Source: Candidatus Frackibacter sp. WG13 (GTDB lineage Bacteria; Bacillota; Halanaerobiia; Halobacteroidales; Acetohalobiaceae). Taken from it: 64,000 nt of DNA. How positions within the stretch are numbered: position 1 is the first letter of the stretch; each line of letters starts with the position of its first letter. Below are positions 55,935 to 63,619 of this stretch, in pieces. The DNA lies in assembly GCF_900114655.1 (NCBI RefSeq), contig NZ_FOTT01000008.1, forward strand, positions 39,708 to 103,707, given 5' to 3'. Under the pieces are notes generated by a model that ran no database searches, was not told the DNA's origin, and saw nothing but the letters and a program-made list of their open reading frames with translations. The position numbers and the translations under genes are program-made.

Positions 55935-57893
55935 ATGTTTGCTAAAAATGAATTTGAAACTTATAGTAATTTAGAGAATAATCTTAAAGATGCACTTAAT
56001 ATATTAAATTCAGAACAGCAGTCAAATGTTGTTATAGAAGAGATGTACTATAATACGGCTAAGAATATTGGTAGTAGATTAAATATTAGTAGTTATGACC
56101 AACTAACTGAAAAATTATCGATGTTAGGCCTTGGACAAGTCAGGGTTAATTTAATTTCTGAAGAAAAGATAATTATTAGGTTATATGAATGTTTTACTTG
56201 TAGTAGCATGGATTATATCGGTAAGAATATCTGTCATTTTGAAGCAGGAATAATTAGTGGAGCAGTAAGTACAATTATTAATCAGGAAGTGGAAGCGGTT
56301 GAAACTAGATGCTGTGGACTAGGTGATAATTTTTGTGAATTTGAGTTAATTAAAGATAGTCAACTAGAATCAAAGAAAAAGATTAGTCATGATATTAGTG
56401 AAAATGAAACTAATGTAGTTGATTTAACTTTACATTCTTTGAATTTAGCTAAGAAGTATAAAGAGGCTGAATATAAAACAGAATGCTTTTCCAATGTCAA
56501 TAATCAGTTAGATAAAGCTTTAAAGAATGTAAAAGAGATAAATGAATTTAACGAAACAGTTCTAGATAGTATTCCTAATTGTTTAGCAGTAATTGATAGT
56601 AATGGAGTTGTTACTAAGATTAATGATAATTATTTAGAATTCTTAGGTAAGAATATCTATGAGGTTGAGAAGAGGAGTATTAAGAATTTAAATTGGCAGA
56701 CTAAGTATCAAGAAGTGTTAAATAGTTACGAACCTGCGGTTTGGAAAGAAAGTAATGACCAAGGGGCATATATTGTCTTTGAAACTCCACTTAAGGAAGA
56801 AGAGGGTGTAATTAGACAGCTAATTCCTGTAGAGTCGCAGTTTATTAAGTTATTATTAGATAAGATGACTTTCTTAGAGAAAGAGATGAAGTATTATAAG
56901 AATAAAGTAACAGAGCAGAAGAATAAAGAAAGATTAATTGATAATATGATTGTGACTAGTGATAAGATGAAAGAAATAATAAAGTATGCTAAAAAAGTGG
57001 CTAAAACTGATGCAACTGTTCTATTAAGAGGAGAGAGCGGTACTGGTAAGACGATGTTAGCTAAAAGGATGCATCAAGAGGGGCCTCGTAGCCATAATTC
57101 TTTTCTCTATATTGATTGTACAACTATTCCTGAAAACTTCTTTGAGGCAGAATTATTTGGCTATGAATCAGGAGCTTTTACTGGAGCTAAAAGAGGTGGT
57201 AAGGTCGGTAAGATAGAGGAAGCCGATGGAGGTACAGTCTTTCTGGACGAGATTGCTGAAGTACCAATTAAAATGCAAGCTAAATTGTTACGCTTTTTAC
57301 AAGAACAGAAGTTTGAACGTATTGGTAGTACAGAGACCAAAGAGGTTGATGTACGGATTATTGCAGCTACTAATCAGGATTTAGAAGCAATGGTTAAAGA
57401 AGGTCGATTTAGAAAGGATCTATATTATCGTTTAAATGTAATTAATATAACTTTACCTTCTTTAAGTGAAAGATGGCAGGACATTCCTTCTTTGGTTGAT
57501 GATATTCTACTTCAATTTAGTAAGGAAGCAGGAATAAATATTAAAGAGATTAATGAAGAGGGAATGAAGGAATTAATAGATTATTCTTGGCCAGGCAATA
57601 TAAGAGAATTAGAAAATGTATTAAAGAGACTTATGATTGCTACTGAAGATAGGGTGATTAAAAAGAATGACATATTAGAAGAGTTGAAGAAAACTGATAA
57701 TCATAAAGAGGTAGAAGAGCTTAAATATGATATAGGGGATGAAGGTGAAGGAAAGATTAAGCTGATAGAAAAAGAGTTAATTATTAAGTATTTAAAAGAG
57801 GATAACCATAATAAAACAAAAGTAGCCAATAAGCTAGGAATATCTAGGCAGACACTTTATAACAAACTCAATAAATATGATATAGATTATTAA
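55935..57893 (+). CDS. Sigma-54 enhancer-binding activator: V4R-PAS-AAA+-HTH
   Basis: 652 aa. Residues about 30-140 contain a V4R sensor domain; C100, E123, C126 and C134 reproduce the spacing I recall for the Zn2+ ligands of the phenol sensor MopR (Cx22E, Ex2C, Cx7C), and C86/C89 add an extra pair. A PAS-like domain follows (about 205-290). The AAA+ domain has Walker A GESGTGKT, the sigma-54 contact loop GAFTGA, and Walker B GGTVFLDEIAE. A Fis-type HTH closes the protein (VANKLGISRQTLYNKLNKY). It precedes two dyads, a -24/-12 promoter and cooFSC, so it most likely turns on that operon. The effector is unknown. Confidence 0.93.
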   Translation: MFAKNEFETYSNLENNLKDALNILNSEQQSNVVIEEMYYNTAKNIGSRLNISSYDQLTEKLSMLGLGQVRVNLISEEKIIIRLYECFTCSSMDYIGKNICHFEAGIISGAVSTIINQEVEAVETRCCGLGDNFCEFELIKDSQLESKKKISHDISENETNVVDLTLHSLNLAKKYKEAEYKTECFSNVNNQLDKALKNVKEINEFNETVLDSIPNCLAVIDSNGVVTKINDNYLEFLGKNIYEVEKRSIKNLNWQTKYQEVLNSYEPAVWKESNDQGAYIVFETPLKEEEGVIRQLIPVESQFIKLLLDKMTFLEKEMKYYKNKVTEQKNKERLIDNMIVTSDKMKEIIKYAKKVAKTDATVLLRGESGTGKTMLAKRMHQEGPRSHNSFLYIDCTTIPENFFEAELFGYESGAFTGAKRGGKVGKIEEADGGTVFLDEIAEVPIKMQAKLLRFLQEQKFERIGSTETKEVDVRIIAATNQDLEAMVKEGRFRKDLYYRLNVINITLPSLSERWQDIPSLVDDILLQFSKEAGINIKEINEEGMKELIDYSWPGNIRELENVLKRLMIATEDRVIKKNDILEELKKTDNHKEVEELKYDIGDEGEGKIKLIEKELIIKYLKEDNHNKTKVANKLGISRQTLYNKLNKYDIDY

Positions 57894-57905
57894 TCTCCAT
57901 ATAAT

Positions 57906-57943
57906 TGTCAATTTGACATTTACACTGTCAAATATTTTGACAG
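57906..57943. promoter_or_regulatory. Two dyad activator-binding sites (UAS) for the sigma-54 activator
   Basis: TGTCAA-T-TTGACA (57906-57918) and CTGTCAAA-TAT-TTTGACAG (57925-57943). Centres are 22 bp apart, two helical turns, and about 85-110 bp upstream of the -12 element of the cooF promoter. Spacing and symmetry are typical of enhancer sites bound by a dimeric Fis-type HTH. Confidence 0.7.
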
Positions 57944-57964
57944 ACAAAAATGAATAATTAATCA

Positions 57965-58005
57965 AAAGAGCCCATTTTCCTTAAGAAAATGGGCTCTTTC
58001 TTTTT
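57965..58005 (+). terminator. Rho-independent terminator of the activator gene
   Basis: AAAGAGCCCATTTTC (57965-57979), loop CTTAA, GAAAATGGGCTCTTT (57985-57999), then CTTTTT. It insulates cooFSC from read-through and its T-run abuts the -24 element. Confidence 0.92.
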
Positions 58006-58021
58006 GGCATAAAATTTGCAA
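58004..58021 (+). promoter_or_regulatory. Sigma-54 (-24/-12) promoter of cooF-cooS-cooC
   Basis: TTGGCATAAAATTTGCAA: the invariant GG (58006-58007) and GC (58018-58019) are exactly 12 bp apart and the flanks match YTGGCAC-N5-TTGCW except one position. Predicted start near 58031. Confidence 0.85.
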
Positions 58022-58096
58022 TATTTAATACAATAAGGCGAACAATATCAAAAAATAAAGAATAAAACTTTGAAATGCGAGAAGGGAGGAAGAGAA

Positions 58097-58573
58097 GTGG
58101 GAGAAGGAAATAATATTGAATTTATTAGTGGTAATGCTGAATTCTGTAAAGGTTGTAAGAATTGTGAATTGGCTTGTGCTCGAAGACAAGTTGAAGATAT
58201 TGGTTTGGAGAGAGTTAATGAGTTAAATATTGAGGTGAATCCACGTATATTTATTATCAATAATGAAGGGGTTAAAGAGCCTAATTATTGTCGTCATTGT
58301 AAAGAAGCAGCATGTATGGAGGCTTGTCCGGTGGATGCCTTTGATAGAGAAGATGGAGTTATAATTTTAGATGAGGATAAATGTGTTGCTTGTAAGCTTT
58401 GTATTAAAGCTTGTCCTTACGAAGTAATTACTTTAGGTGAAAAGTTAGTTGGTGATGAAACAGAAATGGTAGCCAAGAAATGTGACCTATGTAAGGATCG
58501 CCAAGAAGTTGGAAAGGATCCAGCATGCTTTTCAGCTTGTCCAACTAATGCTTTAGGATTAGAGAAGAATTAA
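58097..58573 (+). CDS. cooF: CooF-like four-cluster ferredoxin
   Basis: 158 aa from GTG 58097, 7 nt after GGGAGG (an upstream in-frame TTG at 58070 precedes that site). Four [4Fe-4S] motifs: CKGCKNCELAC, CRHCKEAACMEACP, CVACKLCIKACP and CDLCKD...CFSACP. Transfers electrons from the adjacent CODH to a partner. 22 nt before cooS; first gene of the sigma-54-driven operon. Confidence 0.92.
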   Translation: MGEGNNIEFISGNAEFCKGCKNCELACARRQVEDIGLERVNELNIEVNPRIFIINNEGVKEPNYCRHCKEAACMEACPVDAFDREDGVIILDEDKCVACKLCIKACPYEVITLGEKLVGDETEMVAKKCDLCKDRQEVGKDPACFSACPTNALGLEKN

Positions 58574-58595
58574 AATACTAAAAGAGGTGATACTA

Positions 58596-60521
58596 ATGGA
58601 TAAATGTTATAGTTGTTCTGACCATTCTTTAATTAATAAGGCAGAAGAAGAAGGGATTGATTTAGTTTGGGATCGTTATGAAGCGATGCAGCCACAGTGT
58701 GGTTTTGGAGAGATGGGAATCTGTTGTCGACTTTGTATCAAAGGCCCTTGTCGAATCGATCCTTATGGAGCTGGACCGCAAGAAGGTATCTGTGGTGCTA
58801 GTGCAGATACAATTGTAGCTCGTAACTTAGTAAGGATGATTGCATCCGGAACGGCGGCCCATTCACTTCACGGTAAGGAGATTGCTAAAACATTATTAGA
58901 AGTAGCACATAATGAAGTGGATAGTTATCAGGTAAAAGATATTGCGAAATTGAAGAATATTGCTAAAAAGATAGGGATTAATGAGGTTGAGGGAAAGAGT
59001 GAGGAGGATTTGGTTGAAGAAGTAGCTTATAAGACTTTAGGTGATTATAGTCGTATAGAGGATGAACCTTGTAATTGGCTAGCCAATACTATAACAGATA
59101 CTCGCTTAGAAAGATTAGAAGAGTTAGATATTGCATTAAATAATATTGAATCTTCAGTAACTGATATTATGTCTAGAACTCATGTTGGAACAGATGCTGA
59201 CCCGTTAAATCTATTATTAGCCGGTTTGAAGTGTGGCTTGGGTGATTATACTGGGATGCAGATCTCTACTAACTTATCAGATGTTTTATTTGGAACTCCA
59301 GAACCAGTAGTGAGTGAATCTAACTTAGGTGTAATTAATGAAGGTGCTGTCAATATTGCAGTACATGGTCATAACCCACTATTGAGTGAGATAATCGTTG
59401 ATGTAGCAGATGAATTAGAAGAGGAAGCTATTCAGGCAGGAGCAAAAGATGGAATCAATATTGTTGGTGTTTGTTGTACAGGAAATGAAGTGCTTTTAAG
59501 AAGAGGTATTCCATTGGCAACTAATTATTTATCGCAGGAATTGGCGATCCTAACTGGAGCTATAGAAGCAATGGTAGTCGATGTACAGTGTATTATGCCT
59601 TCTTTGGCTAAGATAAGTGATTGTTATCATACCGAACTATTTACTACTATGCCTGATGCTAAGATTCCTGGAGCTACTCATGTTGAATTAAATTCTTCGG
59701 AAGTTACAGAAAATGCTAAATTAATTGTGCGAAAAGCTATTGCAGCTTTTAAAAGAAGAGAAGTGGAGAAGGTAGAGATTCCAACCGAAACAAGTCAGAC
59801 TATAGCTGGTTTTAGTAAGGAAGCAGTTGTAGATCTATTAAGTCAAATAAATTCAGAACAGCCGTTACAACCTTTAATCGACAATATTGTTAATGGGAAT
59901 ATTAAAGGAATAGTTCTATTTGCTGGTTGTAATAATGTTAAAGTAACTCAGGATAAGAACTTCTATGAAATGGCAACTAGACTTATACAAGATAATATCT
60001 TAGTTTTAGCTACTGGATGTGCAGCTGGGGCTTTTGCTAAGAACTCTTTGATGAGTTCCCAAGCTACAATCGATTATGCAGGAGAAAGTTTAAAAGAAGT
60101 CTTGACAGCACTAGGTCAGCAGGCTGGTCTTGATGCTCCATTGCCGCCTATATGGCACATGGGTTCTTGTGTAGATAATAGTAGAGGGGTAGATTTAGCC
60201 GTAAGTATTGCTAATGAACTGGGAGTAGATCTAGATCAACTACCGTTAGTAGCCTCTGCCCCAGAATTAATGAGTGAAAAAGCAGTCTCAATTGGGACTT
60301 GGGTAGCTACTTTAGGAATACCGGTTCATGTAGGAGTGACACCACCGGTAACAGGTAGTGCCTTTGTCACTGAAGTCCTAACAACTGGATTAGAAGAATT
60401 ACTTGGTGGGTACTTTATTGTTGAAGAAGATTCAGAAGCAGCTACTGATAAATTGATAAAAGTTATTGAAGATAAACGTGAAGGCCTTAATATTAGTGAT
60501 GTACAGTCGGAAGCGGTGTAG
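58596..60521 (+). CDS. cooS: Ni-Fe carbon monoxide dehydrogenase catalytic subunit (CooS), second copy
   Basis: 641 aa from ATG 58596 (AAGAGGTGA 6-7 nt upstream; GTG 58587 lies inside it). Cluster cysteines C35, C43, C44, C47, C52 and C66; C-cluster ligands as His in VHGHNP and Cys in GVCCTGNE, DVQCIMP, ATGCAAGAF and MGSCVDNSR; Lys in APELMSEKAV. An extra CxxC (C4, C7) opens the protein. With cooF and cooC and no acs genes, it is a monofunctional CODH that oxidises CO (or reduces CO2) in response to the sigma-54 activator. Divergent from the acs-linked CODH at many positions. Confidence 0.96.
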   Translation: MDKCYSCSDHSLINKAEEEGIDLVWDRYEAMQPQCGFGEMGICCRLCIKGPCRIDPYGAGPQEGICGASADTIVARNLVRMIASGTAAHSLHGKEIAKTLLEVAHNEVDSYQVKDIAKLKNIAKKIGINEVEGKSEEDLVEEVAYKTLGDYSRIEDEPCNWLANTITDTRLERLEELDIALNNIESSVTDIMSRTHVGTDADPLNLLLAGLKCGLGDYTGMQISTNLSDVLFGTPEPVVSESNLGVINEGAVNIAVHGHNPLLSEIIVDVADELEEEAIQAGAKDGINIVGVCCTGNEVLLRRGIPLATNYLSQELAILTGAIEAMVVDVQCIMPSLAKISDCYHTELFTTMPDAKIPGATHVELNSSEVTENAKLIVRKAIAAFKRREVEKVEIPTETSQTIAGFSKEAVVDLLSQINSEQPLQPLIDNIVNGNIKGIVLFAGCNNVKVTQDKNFYEMATRLIQDNILVLATGCAAGAFAKNSLMSSQATIDYAGESLKEVLTALGQQAGLDAPLPPIWHMGSCVDNSRGVDLAVSIANELGVDLDQLPLVASAPELMSEKAVSIGTWVATLGIPVHVGVTPPVTGSAFVTEVLTTGLEELLGGYFIVEEDSEAATDKLIKVIEDKREGLNISDVQSEAV

Positions 60522-60548
60522 GTTAGGTGTAAGAAAGGAGTAGATAAG

Positions 60549-61313
60549 ATGAAGATTGCTATTTCAGGTAAAGGAGGCGTAGGAAAGACTACTCTGTCTG
60601 CGTTGATGGCTAGAAGATTAGCCGCCCAAGGTTATCAAGTATTAGCAGTAGATGCTGATGCCGATGCTAATTTAGCAACTGCTTTAGGAATTGATTTAAA
60701 AGAGCATGAAATTAGGCCTATTGCTCAATTAGAGGAATTAATAGAAGAAAAGATGGGGACCGGTGAAAATGTTGGCCAAGGGTTATATGTTCTGAACCCT
60801 ACGGTTAGTGATATTCCAGATCGATTTGCTATTGAACACGAAGGAGTTCGGTTTTTAGCAGTAGGTACAGTTAAGACTGGGGGTGAAGGGTGTTATTGTG
60901 CCGAAAATAAGTTGATTAAAAGACTGATCAATCATCTTATGGTTAAGAGTGATGAAGCGGTCATTATTGATATGGAAGCAGGTTTGGAACATCTATCGCG
61001 AGGGACAGGGAAAGGTGTTGATACTTTTATAGTAGTTGTTGAGCCCGGGATGCGTAGTATCCAGACTGCTAAAAATGTTAGGGATATGGCAAGAGATATT
61101 GGAGTGAAATCTATCTATGGGGTAGCAAGCAAGGTGCGAAATGATAGAGAGATAAAAATAATTAAAGATAATTTAGAAGGAATTGAATTTGTAGGTGCCA
61201 TTCCCTATAGTGACCAAGTAATTGAAGCGGATTTAAGAGGAGTTTCTCTCTTTGACATTGCTGATGAAGCATTATTAGTAAGGATTGATTCAATTTTAAA
61301 GAATATTGATTAA
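60549..61313 (+). CDS. cooC: CooC Ni-insertion ATPase, second copy
   Basis: 254 aa. Walker A SGKGGVGKTT (residues 6-15), VDADADANLATALG, and CxC in EGCYCAEN. Dedicated nickel-loading partner of the CooS encoded just before it (27-nt gap, AAAGGAG site). Last gene of the operon, ended by a terminator at 61317. Confidence 0.94.
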   Translation: MKIAISGKGGVGKTTLSALMARRLAAQGYQVLAVDADADANLATALGIDLKEHEIRPIAQLEELIEEKMGTGENVGQGLYVLNPTVSDIPDRFAIEHEGVRFLAVGTVKTGGEGCYCAENKLIKRLINHLMVKSDEAVIIDMEAGLEHLSRGTGKGVDTFIVVVEPGMRSIQTAKNVRDMARDIGVKSIYGVASKVRNDREIKIIKDNLEGIEFVGAIPYSDQVIEADLRGVSLFDIADEALLVRIDSILKNID

Positions 61314-61316
61314 ATT

Positions 61317-61348
61317 AGTGCCCACTTTTTCATAGGTGGGCACTTTTT
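61317..61348 (+). terminator. Rho-independent terminator of cooFSC
   Basis: AGTGCCCAC (61317-61325), loop of 10, GTGGGCACT (61336-61344), then a T-run to 61348. Confidence 0.9.
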
Positions 61349-61505
61349 ATGTTTGTTAGGGTGATTCTGATAATGGTAAAAAAATTTCAATTCTAATTAT
61401 AAAGGGGAATTATAATTTTTAAAGAAATAATTAAGTAATAAAAACTGATTTTTAAGTTTTTATGGGTGCTAAACGATAATTTGTCGTGAAAGGAGTTTTA
61501 ATCTT
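61349..61505. other. AT-rich spacer after the cooFSC operon
   Basis: Contains only an AT hairpin, AATTATAA (61395-61402) with TTATAATT (61410-61417). No gene seen; the SEC-C mini-ORF follows. Confidence 0.4.
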
Positions 61506-61580
61506 ATGAAAATAGGGAGGAATGATTCTTGTCTATGTGGAAGCGGTGAGAAGTATAAACTTAATATTGTTTTTAAATAA
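61506..61580 (+). pseudogene. SEC-C motif mini-ORF (24 codons), probable gene remnant
   Basis: ATG with GAAAGGAG about 10 nt upstream, then KIGRNDSCLCGSGEKYK, which is the first half of a SEC-C zinc motif (consensus GRNDPCPCGSGKKYKxCC); the final Cys/His pair is missing and the frame runs out after seven more codons. SEC-C normally caps SecA or stands in small zinc proteins. Probably a truncated gene; a mini-protein is less likely. Confidence 0.5.
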
Positions 61581-61633
61581 GCTTATAATATTAACATGGT
61601 TAGATTTAAAAATTACTAGATGAGGTGTTAAAA

Positions 61634-62095
61634 ATGAAAAGAAGAGAAATAAATAATGAGGAAATAGAAGTAGCTCCCGAAAATGTAGAATTTAGTGAGG
61701 GGGATGAAGTTGATATTGTAGTCGACCAATTTACTGATTTGGGTGCAAAAGTAATAATTAATGATAAATATTATGGTCTAGTATATGAAAATGATATTTA
61801 CAGAAATTTAGAAGTTGGAGACAAGACTAAAGGATATATTAAAAAGATAAGAGAAGATAACAAAATAGATGTAAGTTTAAGAAAAATAGGATATGGGAGA
61901 GTAGAAGATGCAAAGCAAAAAATTCTGGAAGAATTAAAGAATAATGGAGGTTTTTTAGCTTTAAATGATAATAGTTCTCCTAAAGAGATAAAAAGAAAGT
62001 TGCAAATAAGTAAAGGGAGCTTTAAAGAAGCTATTGGTGGTCTTTATAAGGAAAGAATAATAGATATAACTGAAGAAGGAATTAACTTGACTTAA
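61634..62095 (+). CDS. CvfB C-terminal-half-like protein (S1 domain plus winged helix)
   Basis: About 153 aa from ATG 61634, after GAGGTG (GTG 61625 overlaps it). The sequence TDLGAKVIINDKYYGLVYEN and GDKTKGYIKKIREDNKIDVS is an S1 RNA-binding fold, followed by a winged helix (SSPKEIKRKLQISKGSFKEA ... EEGI). This corresponds to the last half of CvfB/YitL proteins (about 280 aa), whose first S1 domains are missing here. Immediately followed by the TolC-like gene (10-20 nt). Confidence 0.75.
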   Translation: MKRREINNEEIEVAPENVEFSEGDEVDIVVDQFTDLGAKVIINDKYYGLVYENDIYRNLEVGDKTKGYIKKIREDNKIDVSLRKIGYGRVEDAKQKILEELKNNGGFLALNDNSSPKEIKRKLQISKGSFKEAIGGLYKERIIDITEEGINLT

Positions 62096-62114
62096 TCAAA
62101 AAGGGGTGATAATG

Positions 62115-63431
62115 ATGTTAACATTTGCTGAGGCTGTTAAAATAGGTTTAGAAAGAAATCATCAGATTGTAAAAATGAAAGAAAAAGTAGCCAGTTTACA
62201 GCGAAAATTGAAGGAAATTGAGAATAGAGATGATTGGGAATGGGAGGCTAATTTAGAAGGGAGAATTGTCAGTGATAATACTACAACTACTTCTAATAAA
62301 AGGATGGCTTCATTAGAACTAGAAAAGAGATTCCCTAGAGGATTAACTATCACCCCAGAGTTTTATTTAAAAGAAGATGATCTATTAGAAGATGGTTTGA
62401 GTAGAGATGACATTAATTTTGCTGTTAATCTAGAAGAACAGATTTATCCTCTGGAATTAGGGGATAATGAAAAATATTATCTAAAGACTGAACTTAGATT
62501 AGTTAAAGCAAGGGTTAAACTGTGGCAAGTAAGAGAGGAAAAATTAATAGATTGCTTAGCAGATTATTTTAGCTTAATTGAGCTAAAAATAGAAAGAGAG
62601 ATTGAAGAGAAAAAATATGAGATAAGTAAAAGGCAATTAAAGAAAGAACAAGAAGCATATCAAACAGGTAAAAGTGATCGTCAAGACTTACTTAAGGCTA
62701 AAATAGATTTAACTAAGGCACAGCGGTATTGGGAAGAAACTAAGAATGACTATCATAAATGTTATAGAGAACTGTCGCAAGAATTAGGCTTAACTAAAGA
62801 TGAAAATTTAGAGGTAGCGACTGACAAAGCATTTAACTTAGAATCCATAGCTAAAATTGAAGTTGAACTACCTACTTTTCAGGATAGGGAACAGTTGTTA
62901 GATTTAGCTATAGAAAATAGCAAGCAATTGTGGGTTCATCAATTAGAGCGAGAGCAAATAAAGAAAGAAGAAGAGTGGCAAAAAGATGAAGAAAAACCGA
63001 AAGTAGATGTTAATGCAGATTATGATTCTGACAGTGATGAGTGGCAAGTAGCATTAAATATAACTGATAAATTATTTAACCGAAGTGACGATAAATTAGC
63101 TCAGGAAGAATTAGCAGCAGATTTAGAAGCACTAAATCGGGAAAAAGATGAGTATCTTCAGGAATTAAAAGTTGAAATTGGTGAGTTAGTAGGAGAAATA
63201 ACAGTTAATCAGTTAAAGGTAAAGGAAGAGAAACTTAAATTAAAAAGAAGCAAGTTAGAATTAGAAAGTAGTAAAGAAGAATTGATATCTAAAGATTTAA
63301 GTCAGTTAAAGTATGATTTAGGTCTGCTCGATATAAAAGAAGACCAACTTGGGCTAAAGGAAAAAGAGCATGAATTATTGTTAAGTAAGTATGAATTAAT
63401 TAAGTTATTGGGAGTCTTGGAATTTGATTAG
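62115..63431 (+). CDS. TolC/OEP-like coiled-coil protein lacking a signal peptide
   Basis: About 438 aa; ATG 62115 or 62112, 5-8 nt after AAGGGG. The start LTFAEAVKIGLERNHQIV matches the first helix of mature outer-membrane efflux proteins, and long helical hairpins follow (EAYQTGKSDRQDLLKAKIDLTKA is the typical OEP helix). Short beta-type segments (WEWEANLEG, DVNADYDSD) sit where barrel strands belong. No signal peptide is encoded and there is no room for one upstream. Suggests a diderm cell, but this copy may not be exported. Confidence 0.7.
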   Translation: MLTFAEAVKIGLERNHQIVKMKEKVASLQRKLKEIENRDDWEWEANLEGRIVSDNTTTTSNKRMASLELEKRFPRGLTITPEFYLKEDDLLEDGLSRDDINFAVNLEEQIYPLELGDNEKYYLKTELRLVKARVKLWQVREEKLIDCLADYFSLIELKIEREIEEKKYEISKRQLKKEQEAYQTGKSDRQDLLKAKIDLTKAQRYWEETKNDYHKCYRELSQELGLTKDENLEVATDKAFNLESIAKIEVELPTFQDREQLLDLAIENSKQLWVHQLEREQIKKEEEWQKDEEKPKVDVNADYDSDSDEWQVALNITDKLFNRSDDKLAQEELAADLEALNREKDEYLQELKVEIGELVGEITVNQLKVKEEKLKLKRSKLELESSKEELISKDLSQLKYDLGLLDIKEDQLGLKEKEHELLLSKYELIKLLGVLEFD

Positions 63432-63498
63432 AATTTAATAACAGCAAATCAAAAAGACTTTTCTCATTTTCTCGCTTCGGATGAGAGTAAATTTAAAA

Positions 63499-63618
63499 TT
63501 ACTTTTTTCCTTGATTTTCAATAGATTCTTTAATTGTTTCTATGGTAGCACCACCAGTAGATACAACGCAATAGCTTCTAGACCAAAAAGCAGATTCCCA
63601 ATGGAGGAGGTGTAAAGA
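63499..63618 (-). pseudogene. Truncated TnpA (Y1-transposase) C-terminal remnant
   Basis: Minus-strand frame ending at TAA 63499-63501 reads HWESAFWSRSYCVVSTGG then TIETIKESIENQ, the C-terminal end of IS200-like transposases. Upstream the frame runs into the tnpB start with no HUH motif, so the N-terminal two-thirds are gone. Confidence 0.75.
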
Positions 63619-63619
63619 A

